Source of the DNA: an uncultured Flavobacteriales bacterium
GTDB taxonomy: Bacteria > Bacteroidota > Bacteroidia > Flavobacteriales > BACL11
Assembly: GCA_905478555.1 (NCBI GenBank)
Contig: CAJQIZ010000024.1
Location: 1-64,000 of the forward strand
Reading direction: 5' to 3'
DNA: 64,000 bases
Shown here: positions 7,464-17,427 of the stretch, piece after piece
Position numbering within the stretch: position 1 is the first letter of the stretch
How the letters are laid out: each line of letters begins with the position of its first letter
Made by a program: the position numbers and the translations under genes
The notes under the pieces: model-generated
Told to the model about the DNA's origin: nothing
The model's input: the letters and a program-made list of their open reading frames with translations, nothing else
Database searches by the model: none

Positions 7464-8510
7464 ATGAAAAAAATCAGAAATAAAATTAGAGTTGGTGTTT
7501 CAGTTGGAGATTTAAATGGTATTGGAATGGAGGTTATAATTAAAACATTCATGGATAAACGAATGATGGATTTTTGCACTCCAATAGTTTTCGGATCTGG
7601 AAAAACAGCTGCATTTCACAGAAAAACCTTAGAAATTCAAAACTTTAGCTTTAATGTAATTAATGATTTTAAAGATGTAAATAACAACAAAGCTAATCTA
7701 ATAAATTGTTGGAAAGAAGATATAGAAATACAACTAGGAGAAACAAATGACGATATAGGAAAGTACGCCTATCTATCTTTAGAAAAAGCAAAAGAAGCTC
7801 TTAAAAAAGAGGAAATTGATGTATTGGTAACTGCTCCAATTAATAAATCTTCTATTAAAAAAAATCAGGATAATTTTATAGGACATACCGAATATTTAGA
7901 GCAAAATTTTGAAGGAGATTCACTGATGATGATGGTTAGTAATAATATGAAAATAGCATTTGTAACTTCTCATGTGCCACTATCTGAAGTTCCAAATTTA
8001 CTAACAAAAGAAAAAATAACAAGCAATCTGAAGAGCATGAACACTACTTTAATACAAGATTTTGGTATACAAAAACCAAAAATCGCTGTTATAGGTTTAA
8101 ACCCTCATGCTGGGGAAGAGGGAATGTTAGGAAAAGAAGAAGAGGAAATCATTATCCCTGCAATACAAGAAAGTAATGAAGAAGAAGGTATCTTATCATT
8201 TGGTCCCTATCCAGCAGATAGTTTCTTTACCTCTACAAACTTAAATAGGTTTGACGCAATATTATCTATGTACCACGACCAAGGATTAACTCCATTTAAA
8301 ACTCTATCCTTTTCTGAAGGAGTAAATTACACATCTGGACTAGAAATAGTAAGAACCTCACCGGTACATGGAACTGCCTACGACATTGCAGGTAAAAATA
8401 TTGCTGACGAGCAATCATTAAGGGAAGCGGTCTATTTATCCTGCGAAATTATTAAAAAAAGAGAGGAATATTTTCTACTTAAAAAGAACTCATTAAACAT
8501 CAAAAAATGA
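7464..8510 (+). CDS. pdxA: 4-hydroxythreonine-4-phosphate dehydrogenase
   Basis: Family motifs include GVSVGDLNGIGMEV at the N-terminus, TAPINKSSIK, GHTEYLE, GLNPHAGEEGMLGKEE and MYHDQGL. The enzyme oxidises 4-phosphohydroxy-L-threonine in the DXP-dependent route to pyridoxal phosphate. It uses a divalent metal held by His residues, including those in GHTEYL and YHDQ. Its length of 348 aa is normal. It follows the aminopeptidase stop with a 1-nt gap. dxs, which makes the other precursor, is also in this window but in a separate unit. Confidence 0.95.
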   Translation: MKKIRNKIRVGVSVGDLNGIGMEVIIKTFMDKRMMDFCTPIVFGSGKTAAFHRKTLEIQNFSFNVINDFKDVNNNKANLINCWKEDIEIQLGETNDDIGKYAYLSLEKAKEALKKEEIDVLVTAPINKSSIKKNQDNFIGHTEYLEQNFEGDSLMMMVSNNMKIAFVTSHVPLSEVPNLLTKEKITSNLKSMNTTLIQDFGIQKPKIAVIGLNPHAGEEGMLGKEEEEIIIPAIQESNEEEGILSFGPYPADSFFTSTNLNRFDAILSMYHDQGLTPFKTLSFSEGVNYTSGLEIVRTSPVHGTAYDIAGKNIADEQSLREAVYLSCEIIKKREEYFLLKKNSLNIKK

Positions 8511-8548
8511 GAAGATTAACAATTGTATTGCAATTTGTTAAAAAATAG

Positions 8549-8556
8549 TATCTTTG
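8549..8556 (+). promoter_or_regulatory. TATCTTTG promoter for the yceD-rpmF-fatty acid operon
   Basis: TATCTTTG matches TAnnTTTG and lies 21 nt before ATG 8578. A TTG at 8528-8530, 18 nt upstream of it, fits the -33 element. An imperfect inverted repeat (8517-8540) covers that -33 region and could be the pdxA terminator or an operator. Confidence 0.6.
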
Positions 8557-8577
8557 CCGACTATTTAAAATTGAAAA

Positions 8578-9093
8578 ATGCTCAATTATAATATCCGTAT
8601 TTCAGCTGTTAAAGATGGGAATCATGAGTATAATTTTAATATTGATAGTAAGTTCTTTGAATCATTTAACAATTCTGAAGTAACAAATTCACAGATTAAA
8701 GCTACGGTCATCTTACATAAAGATGGAAATAGGTTTAAATTAACCCTCAATTTTGATGGAGAAATTTATAATTTAATGTGTGATCTATGTGCCTCCGAAA
8801 TGACAATATCTATTAATAATTCTATATCTGTATTATTACACGAAACAGAAGAAGAGTTATACGATACGGATGAAATTATCTACATGAAACCCAATCAGTA
8901 TGAATTAGATATCTCTCAATTGATATATGAAGGAATAGTAATTTATTTACCTTCAAAAAGAGAACATAGCGGTGAGCAAGGAAATAAGTGTGATAAAGAA
9001 ATGATAGCATTGCTAGATAAATATGCACAAAAAGAAGATAAGAAAAACGATCCGTTAAGGAACGAACTAAATAAATTAAAAGATTTAATATAA
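8578..9093 (+). CDS. YceD/DUF177 family protein
   Basis: DUF177 proteins are usually encoded directly ahead of rpmF and are linked in other organisms with 23S rRNA or ribosome assembly. Here the paired cysteines (CDLC near residue 68 and a Cys in NKCDKE near residue 141), the acidic middle and the C-terminal NDPLRNELNKLKDL all fit the family. The 171-aa length is normal. rpmF follows after 6 nt. The exact biochemical role is not established from the sequence. Confidence 0.88.
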   Translation: MLNYNIRISAVKDGNHEYNFNIDSKFFESFNNSEVTNSQIKATVILHKDGNRFKLTLNFDGEIYNLMCDLCASEMTISINNSISVLLHETEEELYDTDEIIYMKPNQYELDISQLIYEGIVIYLPSKREHSGEQGNKCDKEMIALLDKYAQKEDKKNDPLRNELNKLKDLI

Positions 9094-9099
9094 AATAAG

Positions 9100-9285
9100 A
9101 TGGCACATCCTAAAAGAAAGATTTCAAAAACTAGAAGAGACAAGAGAAGAACTCATTATAAAGCTTCCGAAACTACTTTGTATACATGTCCCAATTGTTC
9201 TACACCAGTTCAATATCACAGAGTTTGTGAAGAATGTGGAACTTACAGAGGGAAACAAGCAATAGTGAAACAAGTTTCTTTATAA
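9100..9285 (+). CDS. rpmF: 50S ribosomal protein L32
   Basis: The N-terminus [17 protein letters not shown] is the basic rRNA-binding part of L32. It is followed by a zinc ribbon formed by CPNC and CEEC (about residues 30-48). The 61-aa length is normal. This is the four-cysteine, zinc-binding form. It lies between yceD and plsX, a gene order found in many bacteria that links ribosome and membrane lipid synthesis. Confidence 0.97.
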   Translation: MAHPKRKISKTRRDKRRTHYKASETTLYTCPNCSTPVQYHRVCEECGTYRGKQAIVKQVSL

Positions 9286-9344
9286 TCCGACTCTTAAAAG
9301 ATTTTTGTAGTTTTATCAACTGAACTAAAACTATAAAATAGTAA

Positions 9345-10283
9345 ATGAGAATTGGAATAGACATCATGGGGGGCGATTACGCTCCTCAAAAAACAGTACA
9401 TGGAGCAATCCTTGCACAAAAAGAACTTACTAAAGAAGCAGAAATTGTTCTTTTTGGAAATAAAGAAGATATTCTTTCCGAGCTAAAATCGCATAAAATT
9501 TCTGAGAACATGTTCGAAATCGTTGATTGCCTAGAAGTAATTGAGATGGGGGAACATGCTGTAAAAGCACTTAAATTAAAACCCAAGTCGAGTATTTCTA
9601 CTGGGTTTCATTATTTATCTACTGGTAAAATTGATGGATTTGCATCTGCAGGAAATACAGGAGCAATGTTTGCTGGTGGTTTCTTTTCAGTAAAAGCAAT
9701 ATCAGGAGTTATTCGCCCATGTATTTCAACAGTTTTACCAAAAGAAAATGGTGGTGTTGGAGTATTATTAGATGTTGGAGCTAATGCCGATTGTAAAGCA
9801 GATGTTCTGTACCAATTTGGTATTCTAGGATCTCTTTTTGCAGAACATGTTTGCGGAATAAAATATCCTAAAGTAGGATTACTAAACTTAGGAGAAGAAA
9901 AAACAAAAGGGAACTTACTTACACAAGCTTCCTACGAAATGATGGAAGGAAATAGAGATTATAACTTTGTAGGAAATATAGAAAGTAGAGATTTATTTGA
10001 AGAGAGTTCGGATGTTATTGTTTGTGATGGATTTACAGGAAATATTGTACTTAAAGAGGCAGAAGCTTTTTATAATTTGATTAAGAAAAGAGGATACGAA
10101 GATGAATATTTTCAAAGATTTAATTACGAGAACTATGGAGGGACGCCTGTTTTAGGGCTAAATAAAACTGTAATTATTGGTCATGGTATTTCCAATGAAA
10201 TTGCAATAAAAAATATGATATCACTCACTAAAGATGTAGTAGAAGCAGATTTAACAACTAAAATAGAAGAAAAATTAAAATAA
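9345..10283 (+). CDS. plsX: Phosphate acyltransferase PlsX
   Basis: [18 protein letters not shown] is the characteristic PlsX start. It is followed by [32 protein letters not shown] and [11 protein letters not shown]. The enzyme makes acyl-phosphate from acyl-ACP, the acyl donor for PlsY in phospholipid synthesis. At 312 aa it is slightly short but covers the domain. It follows rpmF by 59 nt, and its stop overlaps the fabH ATG by 1 nt. Confidence 0.96.
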   Translation: MRIGIDIMGGDYAPQKTVHGAILAQKELTKEAEIVLFGNKEDILSELKSHKISENMFEIVDCLEVIEMGEHAVKALKLKPKSSISTGFHYLSTGKIDGFASAGNTGAMFAGGFFSVKAISGVIRPCISTVLPKENGGVGVLLDVGANADCKADVLYQFGILGSLFAEHVCGIKYPKVGLLNLGEEKTKGNLLTQASYEMMEGNRDYNFVGNIESRDLFEESSDVIVCDGFTGNIVLKEAEAFYNLIKKRGYEDEYFQRFNYENYGGTPVLGLNKTVIIGHGISNEIAIKNMISLTKDVVEADLTTKIEEKLK

Positions 10284-11284
10284 TGGGTAAAATTACTGCA
10301 GCTATTACTGGTGTTCAGGGATATGTTCCGGATTACATTCTGACAAATAAAGAGTTAGAAACTTTAGTAGATACTAATGATGAGTGGATTACAAGTAGAA
10401 CCGGAGTAAAAGAAAGAAGAATTCTGAAGGGGGAAGGATCAGCAACATCTGACCTAGGAAGTAAAGCTATTGAAGGACTGTTAGAGAAAACAAATACTTC
10501 TGTAGAAGAAATTGACTTAATTATTTGTGCTACAGCAACTCCTGACATGCTATTTCCTTCTACAGCATGTATTATTGCTGATAAAGTAGGAGCTAAAAAT
10601 GCTTTTGCTTACGATATTATGGCCGCTTGTTCTGGATTTTTATTTTCATTAGCAACAGCTTCTAAATTTATTGAAACTGGATCTTATAAAAAAATAATAG
10701 TTGTTGGAGCTGATAAGATGTCATCCATTGTAGACTATACTGATAGATCAACTTGTATCATTTTTGGTGATGGAGCTGGAGCAATTTTATTAGAACCATC
10801 TGAAGAAGGATTTGGAATACAAGATTCTATCTTAAAAAGTGATGGATCGGGTAGGTCGTTTTTACATATGAAGGGAGGTGGATCTCAAAAACCATCTACT
10901 CATGAAACAGTGGACAGTAAAGATCATTATATTTTTCAAGATGGACAACCCGTATTTAAAGCAGCTGTAAAAAGTATGGCAGATGTTTCAGAAGAAATAA
11001 TGGAACGAAACAATCTGTCAGCAGAGGATGTAGCATGGTTAGTTCCTCATCAAGCAAACAAAAGAATTATTGACGCAACCGCTAGAAGAATGGGAGTTGG
11101 AGATGATAAAGTAATGCTAAATATTCAGAAATATGGAAATACTACAAACGGAACTATTCCTTTATGTTTATGGGAATGGGAAAATCAATTAAATAAAGGA
11201 GATAATATTATACTTGCCGCTTTTGGAGGAGGATTTACATGGGGATCCATATATCTGAAATGGGCATACGATTCTAATAAATAA
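10283..11284 (+). CDS. fabH: 3-oxoacyl-ACP synthase III (KAS III)
   Basis: The thiolase-fold enzyme carries the catalytic triad. Cys is in [13 protein letters not shown] (about residue 115), His in VPHQANKRI and Asn in [10 protein letters not shown]. FabH starts fatty acid chains by condensing acetyl-CoA or a branched acyl-CoA with malonyl-ACP. At 333 aa it is full length. The start overlaps the plsX stop (TAATG), and accB follows after 32 nt. Confidence 0.96.
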   Translation: MGKITAAITGVQGYVPDYILTNKELETLVDTNDEWITSRTGVKERRILKGEGSATSDLGSKAIEGLLEKTNTSVEEIDLIICATATPDMLFPSTACIIADKVGAKNAFAYDIMAACSGFLFSLATASKFIETGSYKKIIVVGADKMSSIVDYTDRSTCIIFGDGAGAILLEPSEEGFGIQDSILKSDGSGRSFLHMKGGGSQKPSTHETVDSKDHYIFQDGQPVFKAAVKSMADVSEEIMERNNLSAEDVAWLVPHQANKRIIDATARRMGVGDDKVMLNIQKYGNTTNGTIPLCLWEWENQLNKGDNIILAAFGGGFTWGSIYLKWAYDSNK

Positions 11285-11287
11285 TAC

Positions 11288-11295
11288 TATTTTTG
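11288..11295 (+). promoter_or_regulatory. TATTTTTG possible internal promoter before accB
   Basis: TATTTTTG fits TAnnTTTG and lies 21 nt before the accB ATG, in the 32-nt gap after fabH. No good -33 TTG was found, so this could be an internal promoter for accBC or chance. Confidence 0.35.
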
Positions 11296-11316
11296 TAAAT
11301 ATAAATATACATTAAA

Positions 11317-11829
11317 ATGAAAAAAATGAATTTAGAAGACATTCAAGAGTTAATAAAATTTGTAGCTAAATCAGGTGCTACAGAGGTAGATTTAGAATTT
11401 GATGGAATTAAGATTTCAATAAAATCTCCCGCAAAGAAAAAAAGAGGTGAAGTAGAAGAGGTTACTATTATTCAGCAAACCGCTGCTCCGATTCAGACAG
11501 TAGCAGCTCCAGTAGCAGCTCCAGTAGCAGCTCCAATAGCAGCTCCAATAGCAGCTCAAGAAACTCCAGTATCTGAAGAAAATTCAAACTACATTACAGT
11601 AAAAGCTTCTATGATTGGCACTTTCTATAGAAGTTCTTCCCCAGATAAACCTCCATTTGTAAGTGTAGGAGATATTATTAAAGAAGGGGACACTATTTGT
11701 ATTATTGAAGCTATGAAGCTATTCAATGAAATTGAATCAGAAGTTTGTGGTACAATTGTAAAAGTATTGGTAGATGACTCTAGTCCTATTGAGTTTGATC
11801 AGCCATTATTCTTAGTAGATCCTTCATAA
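11317..11829 (+). CDS. accB: Biotin carboxyl carrier protein of acetyl-CoA carboxylase
   Basis: The C-terminal biotinyl domain (about residues 90-170) contains the biotin-accepting Lys in EAMKLFNEI. It is preceded by an Ala/Pro linker of VAAP-type repeats (about residues 60-82) that lets the domain swing between active sites. The N-terminal region (MNLEDIQELIKFVAKS) is the usual subunit-binding part. Its length of 170 aa is normal. accC follows after 18 nt. Confidence 0.96.
   Translation: MKKMNLEDIQELIKFVAKSGATEVDLEFDGIKISIKSPAKKKRGEVEEVTIIQQTAAPIQTVAAPVAAPVAAPIAAPIAAQETPVSEENSNYITVKASMIGTFYRSSSPDKPPFVSVGDIIKEGDTICIIEAMKLFNEIESEVCGTIVKVLVDDSSPIEFDQPLFLVDPS
11500..11559 (+). repeat. 12-bp tandem repeat in the accB linker
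   Basis: Five consecutive 12-bp units of the type GTAGCAGCTCCA encode the Val/Ile-Ala-Ala-Pro linker. The units are nearly identical at DNA level, so copy number could change by slippage in frame, altering linker length. Confidence 0.8.
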
Positions 11830-11847
11830 ATAATCTAAATAAATATT

Positions 11848-13185
11848 ATGTTTAAGAAGATATTAATTGCAAATAGAGGAGAAATTGCTCTTAGAATTAT
11901 CCGTACTTGTAAAGAAATGGGAATTAAAACTGTTGCTGTTTACTCCAAAGCAGATGCCGATAGTTTACATGTAAGATTTGCAGATGAAGCAGTATGTATT
12001 GGACCTGCAGCAAGTGCGGAATCGTACCTAAAAATACCTAATATTATTGCTGCTGCAGAAATCACAAATGCAGATGCTATTCATCCTGGATACGGTTTCC
12101 TTGCAGAAAACTCTAACTTTTCTAAAATCTGTGATGAAAACGGCATCAAATTTATTGGAGCTTCTCCTGAAATGATTGATGGAATGGGAGATAAAGCAAA
12201 TGCAAAAGAAACCATGAAAAAAGCAGGAGTTCCTACAATTCCTGGTTCAGTAGGTTTAATTAAAGATTTTGCAGACTGCACTAAATTAGCAAAAGAAATT
12301 GGATATCCAGTAATGCTAAAAGCAACTGCTGGTGGTGGTGGTAAAGGAATGAGATTAGTTTGGGAACAGGAAAATCTTAAAGATTCATGGAATTCCGCTC
12401 GTCAGGAATCAAAAGCAGCATTCGGTAATGACGGAATGTACATGGAAAAATTTATTGAAGATCCAAGACATATTGAGATACAAATTATTGGAGATTACAC
12501 AGGAAAAGCAGCTCATCTTTCTGAAAGAGATTGTTCTATACAAAGAAGACACCAAAAATTAGCAGAAGAAACTCCTTCTCCTTTTATGACAAATAAATTG
12601 AGAAAAGAAATGGGAGTAGCTGCAATTAAAGCAGCTGAAGCAGTAAAATATGAAGGTGTTGGTACAGTAGAATTTTTGGTAGATAAACATAGAGATTTTT
12701 ACTTTATGGAAATGAATACTAGAATTCAGGTAGAACATCCAATTACAGAAGAGGTTGTTGATTTTGACCTAATCCGTGAGCAAATAAAAGTAGCTGCAGG
12801 GATTGAAATTTCTGGCAAAAACTACATGCCTCAACTACATGCTATTGAATGTAGAATAAATGCAGAAGATCCTTATAACGGATTCCGTCCGTGCCCAGGA
12901 ATGATTTCTGCATTTCATGCACCAGGAGGCCATGGTATCAGGATTGATACACATGTATATGCTAATTACATGATTCCTCCATATTACGATTCTATGATTG
13001 CAAAAGTAATTACGGTTGCACAAACTAGACAAGAAGCGATTTCTAAAATGGAAAGAGCATTAGATGAATTTATAATTGAGGGAATAAAAACAACTATTCC
13101 TTTTCATCAAGAACTTATGAAAAATGAAGATTTCCGAAATGGAAATTATACTACTAAATTTATGGAGACTTTTGAAATGAAATAA
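11848..13185 (+). CDS. accC: Acetyl-CoA carboxylase, biotin carboxylase subunit
   Basis: The ATP-grasp enzyme begins [17 protein letters not shown]. It contains the glycine-rich ATP loop GGGGKGMR, the biotin carboxylase segment [13 protein letters not shown] and the catalytic [16 protein letters not shown]. It carboxylates biotin on AccB using bicarbonate and ATP. At 445 aa it is full length. It is the last gene of the plus-strand operon and is followed by a strong hairpin terminator. Confidence 0.97.
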   Translation: MFKKILIANRGEIALRIIRTCKEMGIKTVAVYSKADADSLHVRFADEAVCIGPAASAESYLKIPNIIAAAEITNADAIHPGYGFLAENSNFSKICDENGIKFIGASPEMIDGMGDKANAKETMKKAGVPTIPGSVGLIKDFADCTKLAKEIGYPVMLKATAGGGGKGMRLVWEQENLKDSWNSARQESKAAFGNDGMYMEKFIEDPRHIEIQIIGDYTGKAAHLSERDCSIQRRHQKLAEETPSPFMTNKLRKEMGVAAIKAAEAVKYEGVGTVEFLVDKHRDFYFMEMNTRIQVEHPITEEVVDFDLIREQIKVAAGIEISGKNYMPQLHAIECRINAEDPYNGFRPCPGMISAFHAPGGHGIRIDTHVYANYMIPPYYDSMIAKVITVAQTRQEAISKMERALDEFIIEGIKTTIPFHQELMKNEDFRNGNYTTKFMETFEMK

Positions 13186-13210
13186 ATTTCATAACATAGA
13201 TAATGATATC

Positions 13211-13243
13211 AAAAAACCCTTCCAATTTTGGAGGGGTTTTTTA
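13211..13243. terminator. Bidirectional terminator between accC and dxs
   Basis: AAAACCCTTCC pairs with GGAGGGGTTTT across the loop AATTTT, with one G-U wobble. It has a T-run on the plus side and an A-run on the other, so it can end both accC (plus) and the converging dxs (minus). Confidence 0.85.
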
Positions 13244-13321
13244 TTTATAATCTTTAATTTATTAACAAAAAATTTGTCCTTACTTATAGTGTTCTTAATA
13301 TAAGAGTATAAGGAAGAAGAA

Positions 13322-15244
13322 CTAAACTACTTGAGATTTTCTAACGATTAGTTTATGAACACTTTCTTTTATAGCTCCTATATCAAAATAGCATTCGGTA
13401 TAAAGTTGTTGTTGAGTTCCATGATTTATAAATTCATCTGGAACTCCTAGTCTCACTAACTCCGATTTGTAATTATTATCTACCATAAACTCTATAACGG
13501 CTGATCCAAACCCACCCTGTAAACAAGCGTCTTCAATAGTAATTACTTTATCAAATTTCTGGAATATTGTATGTAATAATTCCTTATCAATTGGCTTTAC
13601 AAATCTCATATCAAAATGAGCAATATCTAAACCTTCTTTTATAAAATCTTTATCGGCTTCTACAACAAAATTACCGGTAATCCCGATAGATAAAATAGCA
13701 ATTTCTTCTCCATCTTTTATCCTTCTACCCTTCCCTATTTCAATTTCTTCTAATGGTGTTTCCCAATCTAACATCACTCCATTACCTCTTGGATATCGGA
13801 TAGAAAAAGGACCTTTATTTGGAAGTTGAGCTGTGTACATTAAATTCCTTAGCTCCTGTTCATTCATTGGAGCAGAAACAGTCATATTTGGGATACATCT
13901 TAAAAATGCAATATCATAAACTCCATGATGAGTTGCACCATCAGCACCAACAAAACCACCTCTATCTAAGCAAAAAACAACATCTAAATTCTGCAAAGCT
14001 ACATCATGTATCAACTGATCGTAAGACCTTTGCATAAAGGTAGAATAAATATTGCAGAAAGGAATCATACCTTGAGTCGCTAATCCAGCAGAAAAAGTAA
14101 CTGCATGTTGTTCTGCAATACCTACATCAAACACTCTATCAGGCATTACGGATAGCATTTTAGTTAAAGAAGATCCAGATAACATAGCTGGAGTAACACC
14201 AACAATAGATGCATTTTCTTTCGCTAATTCAATTATAGTGTCCCCAAAAACATCCTGATATTTAGGAGGAGTTTTTTTCTTCTTCGGAGAAATTATCTCT
14301 CCTGTTTCTTTATTAAACAAACCTGGCGCATGCCATTTTGTAGTATCTCCATCTTCAGCTGGTTTAAATCCTTTTCCCTTTTGAGTAATACAATGTAAAA
14401 TTTTAGGACCTGGAATATGTTTTAAATCTTCCATTACCTCTACTAAATGTTTTACATCATGACCATCAATAGGCCCGAAATAACGGAAATTTAAAGATTC
14501 AAAATAATTGCTCTCACCTAATAAAGAAGATTTAATAGCCCCCTCTACTTTCTGAGCTACCTTCTGAGCATTCGGACCAAATTTACTGATTTTACCCAAT
14601 ATTTTCCAGACTTTATTTTTTACTCTATTATAAGTTTTAGAAGTTGCAATATCAGTTAAATATTCTTTTAAAGCGCCTACAGCAGGGTCAATGGACATGC
14701 AATTATCATTTAAGATAATTAGCAAGTTTGTATCTTCCGAACCCGCATGGTTTAATCCTTCAAAAGCAAGTCCAGCAGTCATAGATCCATCCCCAATAAC
14801 TGCAATATGTTGTTTGTTTTTATCTCCTTTTAATTCGGAAGCTAAGGACATACCCAAAGCTGCTGAAATAGAAGTAGAGGAATGCCCCACACCAAAAGTA
14901 TCATAAACACTTTCTGATCTTTTAGGGAATCCACTAATTCCTTTGTAAATTCTATTAGTATGAAAATTTTCTCTTCTTCCAGTAAGTATTTTATGACCAT
15001 AAGCCTGATGACCTACATCCCAAACTAACTGATCGTAAGGGGTATTAAAAGTAAAATGTAAAGCAACCGTTAACTCTACAACACCCAAACTAGCACCAAA
15101 ATGACCTCCTTTTTCAGAAACAACATCAACAATAAATTGTCGTAAATCTTCTGAAACTTGAGGCAAATCAGTTTTACTCAACTTTCTTAAATCAGAAGGA
15201 GAATTTATTTTAGATAATAATGGACTAGCAGAGTATTTACTCAT
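13322..15244 (-). CDS. dxs: 1-deoxy-D-xylulose-5-phosphate synthase
   Basis: The thiamine-diphosphate enzyme has GDGSMTAGLAFEGLNHAG with NDN downstream (cofactor and Mg site), DVGHQAYGHKILTGR near the N-terminus and the transketolase Glu region VGIAEQHAVTFSAGLA. It joins pyruvate and glyceraldehyde 3-phosphate for isoprenoids and for pyridoxal phosphate. At 640 aa it is full length. It is a single-gene unit with a TATCTTTG element 11 nt before the ATG. Confidence 0.97.
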   Translation of the reverse strand: MSKYSASPLLSKINSPSDLRKLSKTDLPQVSEDLRQFIVDVVSEKGGHFGASLGVVELTVALHFTFNTPYDQLVWDVGHQAYGHKILTGRRENFHTNRIYKGISGFPKRSESVYDTFGVGHSSTSISAALGMSLASELKGDKNKQHIAVIGDGSMTAGLAFEGLNHAGSEDTNLLIILNDNCMSIDPAVGALKEYLTDIATSKTYNRVKNKVWKILGKISKFGPNAQKVAQKVEGAIKSSLLGESNYFESLNFRYFGPIDGHDVKHLVEVMEDLKHIPGPKILHCITQKGKGFKPAEDGDTTKWHAPGLFNKETGEIISPKKKKTPPKYQDVFGDTIIELAKENASIVGVTPAMLSGSSLTKMLSVMPDRVFDVGIAEQHAVTFSAGLATQGMIPFCNIYSTFMQRSYDQLIHDVALQNLDVVFCLDRGGFVGADGATHHGVYDIAFLRCIPNMTVSAPMNEQELRNLMYTAQLPNKGPFSIRYPRGNGVMLDWETPLEEIEIGKGRRIKDGEEIAILSIGITGNFVVEADKDFIKEGLDIAHFDMRFVKPIDKELLHTIFQKFDKVITIEDACLQGGFGSAVIEFMVDNNYKSELVRLGVPDEFINHGTQQQLYTECYFDIGAIKESVHKLIVRKSQVV

Positions 15245-15255
15245 AATTAATATTG

Positions 15256-15263
15256 CAAAGATA
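15256..15263 (-). promoter_or_regulatory. TATCTTTG -7 element for dxs
   Basis: TATCTTTG on the minus strand lies 11 nt before the dxs ATG. It diverges from the element at 15300-15307. Confidence 0.5.
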
Positions 15264-15299
15264 CAGATTAATATGAAATTAAATGTTGAAGTTATTTCG

Positions 15300-15307
15300 T
15301 ATATTTG
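15300..15307 (+). promoter_or_regulatory. TATATTTG -7 element, leaderless spacing
   Basis: TATATTTG is followed after 4 nt (GTGT) by the ATG at 15312, predicting a leaderless mRNA. It also argues against the upstream ATG at 15273 as the start. Confidence 0.5.
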
Positions 15308-15311
15308 GTGT

Positions 15312-16049
15312 ATGAGAAATTTAATCTGGATTCTTATTTTACTACCTATATTCAGCTACTCACAAACAAGGAAAATTAATATAAAACACGGAGAAAGTTG
15401 CTCCTATAACATACATTATGGATTATTTAGCGGAGGTTATGCTAAATATTCAGTAGATAAAAAAAATAATGAAATAACAGTTGTATTAGAAGGCAAGACC
15501 AATAGTATTATTGATGTATTTTTCAAAATTAGAGATAGATACGAAACTATAGTTAACACTTCCAGTAGATTACCAAGATATTTTAAAAGAGATATCATTG
15601 AAGGTAGTGATAAAATTCATCAGGAGTATTTTTTTAATCAAGAAACAAATAAGGTAAATACACAGGAGGGTAGTTATGATTGCGTCAAAAAAAGCCAAGA
15701 CATGCTCTCTTCTTTTATTTATGGAAGAAGTTTATCATCAAAAGAATTGAAAAGTAAAGAACCATTTTATATCAACATGTTTTTAGATGAAGAAAATTAC
15801 ATGATGGAAGTAAAGTATTTAGCTACTGAAGTAATTAATAGCAAAATAGGAAAGATAAGATGTATCAAACTACAACCTAAAGTCCAAATTGGGAGAGTAT
15901 TTAGCAATGAAGATGATTTAATAATTTGGGTTTCTGATGATAAAAATCACATATTAATAAAATTAGAAATGGGAATATTAGTTGGAAGTCTGGAAGTTGA
16001 CATTCAAACAGCAAAAAATATTAAATATCCATTGTCAATAACTGATTAA
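15312..16049 (+). CDS. DUF3108 domain-containing secreted protein
   Basis: Starting at MRNLIWILILLPIFSYSQ the protein has a signal peptide cleaved after about SYSQ. The rest (HGESCSYNIHYGLFSGGYAKYSV and a series of beta strands) fits the DUF3108 family of periplasmic or envelope beta-rich proteins, whose function is not established. It has 245 residues from this start. The ORF extends 13 codons upstream, but the signal peptide and a promoter element 4 nt before ATG 15312 support this start. It precedes the M23 peptidase gene by 63 nt. Confidence 0.75.
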   Translation: MRNLIWILILLPIFSYSQTRKINIKHGESCSYNIHYGLFSGGYAKYSVDKKNNEITVVLEGKTNSIIDVFFKIRDRYETIVNTSSRLPRYFKRDIIEGSDKIHQEYFFNQETNKVNTQEGSYDCVKKSQDMLSSFIYGRSLSSKELKSKEPFYINMFLDEENYMMEVKYLATEVINSKIGKIRCIKLQPKVQIGRVFSNEDDLIIWVSDDKNHILIKLEMGILVGSLEVDIQTAKNIKYPLSITD

Positions 16050-16112
16050 AATTTCTAAAATTTATGTGGAATTTATACTTATTTTGGCATAACATTTAAT
16101 TACAACATTCTA

Positions 16113-17423
16113 ATGAGAAAATACTTCTTTCCTACTACTCTATTACTTTTTATTTCAACTATTCTGATTTTTTGTAATACCGCATCTGAAAACGATACTA
16201 CTAAAGAAGATGAAGTAACAGTAGATACTGTTAAAATTATTCCACCAACAATTAATGAAATTATTGAAGATGGTATCCCACAGGATTCTATAGAATTAAG
16301 AGATGGAATTAGTTATGAGACAGACGAGTATTCTGTAATAGAAGGAGTTATCAATCCAGGACAAGCCATTAGCCAAATATTAGGAAAGTACAATATTAAT
16401 AATACTGATATCTATAAATTAGAACAAGCTTCAAAGGATATTTTCGACTTACGAAACATACAAAGTGGAAAAGGGTATACAGTTATCTGTTCTAAAGACT
16501 CTAATTCTATTGCTAAATGTTTTGTTTATCAAAAATCTAAAACTGAATATATAGTATTCGACTTTAGAGATACCATATCTGTGTATAAAGGTGAAAAAGA
16601 AGTTACAACAAAAAACAATATTATAAGTGGAACTATAAAACAAGGTGGTGGATTGTGGTATTCTATTGCAAAACAACTTGGTGAAGAGAAAGCTCCCCCA
16701 TTAGTAGATAAACTTGCTAATAGTATTTATGGATGGTCTATTGATTTCTTCCAAATTCAAGCTAAAGATTCTTTTATAGTTTATTTTGAAGAAAAATATG
16801 TAGATGATGAATATGTAGGTATTGGCAAGGTATTTGCGGCATCCTTTACTCATAAAGGAAAAACAATAAACGCATTTAGATTTAATGAAGATGAAAATTA
16901 TGTAGACTACTTTGATGAAAATGAAAACAATTTGAGAAGCGCCTTTCTAAAATCGCCAATTGATTTTGCTAGAGTAAGTTCTAGTTTTGGGAATAGAAAA
17001 CACCCTATTTCTGGGAAATGGAAAAAACATAAAGGAACAGATTATGCTGCTAGTACCGGAACCCCTATAATGACTACGGCAAGTGGTACTGTCACATACT
17101 CAAGCCGGAAAGGTGGATATGGTAATTGCGTTATCGTAAAACACAATGATAAGTACACTACTCTTTACGCACACCTTTCTAAATTTAAATCTGGGGCAAG
17201 AAAAGGTGATTATGTAAAACAAGGTGATGTAATAGGATATGTAGGAAGTACCGGATATGCTACCGGTCCACATTTACATTACGAATTCTTTTTATATGGA
17301 AAACAGGTCGACCATTTTAAACAATCCTTACCTCCTTCGCTACCTCTAAAGAAAGAAAACAAAGAAGCTTTTGAAAAAGTAAGAACTAAATACACTAAAA
17401 TACTTAAGAATTTCGTAAAATAG
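16113..17423 (+). CDS. M23 family metallopeptidase (murein endopeptidase type)
   Basis: The N-terminus is hydrophobic up to LIFC (about residues 8-21), either a signal peptide or a poor lipobox. The central part (about residues 75-290) resembles the OapA/LysM-like region of MepM-type proteins. The C-terminal lysostaphin-like domain carries the zinc ligands in KHKGTDYAA and GPHLHYEFF (HxxxD and HxH). Such enzymes cut peptidoglycan cross-links, or are inactive regulators. Both metal motifs are intact here, so activity is likely. The T9SS cargo gene follows after 4 nt. Confidence 0.88.
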   Translation: MRKYFFPTTLLLFISTILIFCNTASENDTTKEDEVTVDTVKIIPPTINEIIEDGIPQDSIELRDGISYETDEYSVIEGVINPGQAISQILGKYNINNTDIYKLEQASKDIFDLRNIQSGKGYTVICSKDSNSIAKCFVYQKSKTEYIVFDFRDTISVYKGEKEVTTKNNIISGTIKQGGGLWYSIAKQLGEEKAPPLVDKLANSIYGWSIDFFQIQAKDSFIVYFEEKYVDDEYVGIGKVFAASFTHKGKTINAFRFNEDENYVDYFDENENNLRSAFLKSPIDFARVSSSFGNRKHPISGKWKKHKGTDYAASTGTPIMTTASGTVTYSSRKGGYGNCVIVKHNDKYTTLYAHLSKFKSGARKGDYVKQGDVIGYVGSTGYATGPHLHYEFFLYGKQVDHFKQSLPPSLPLKKENKEAFEKVRTKYTKILKNFVK

Positions 17424-17427
17424 CAGT

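Noticed and set aside
9293-9344. Promoter for plsX (GATTTTTG)
   Set aside because: The first base of the TAnnTTTG element does not match, and the gene lies within an operon.
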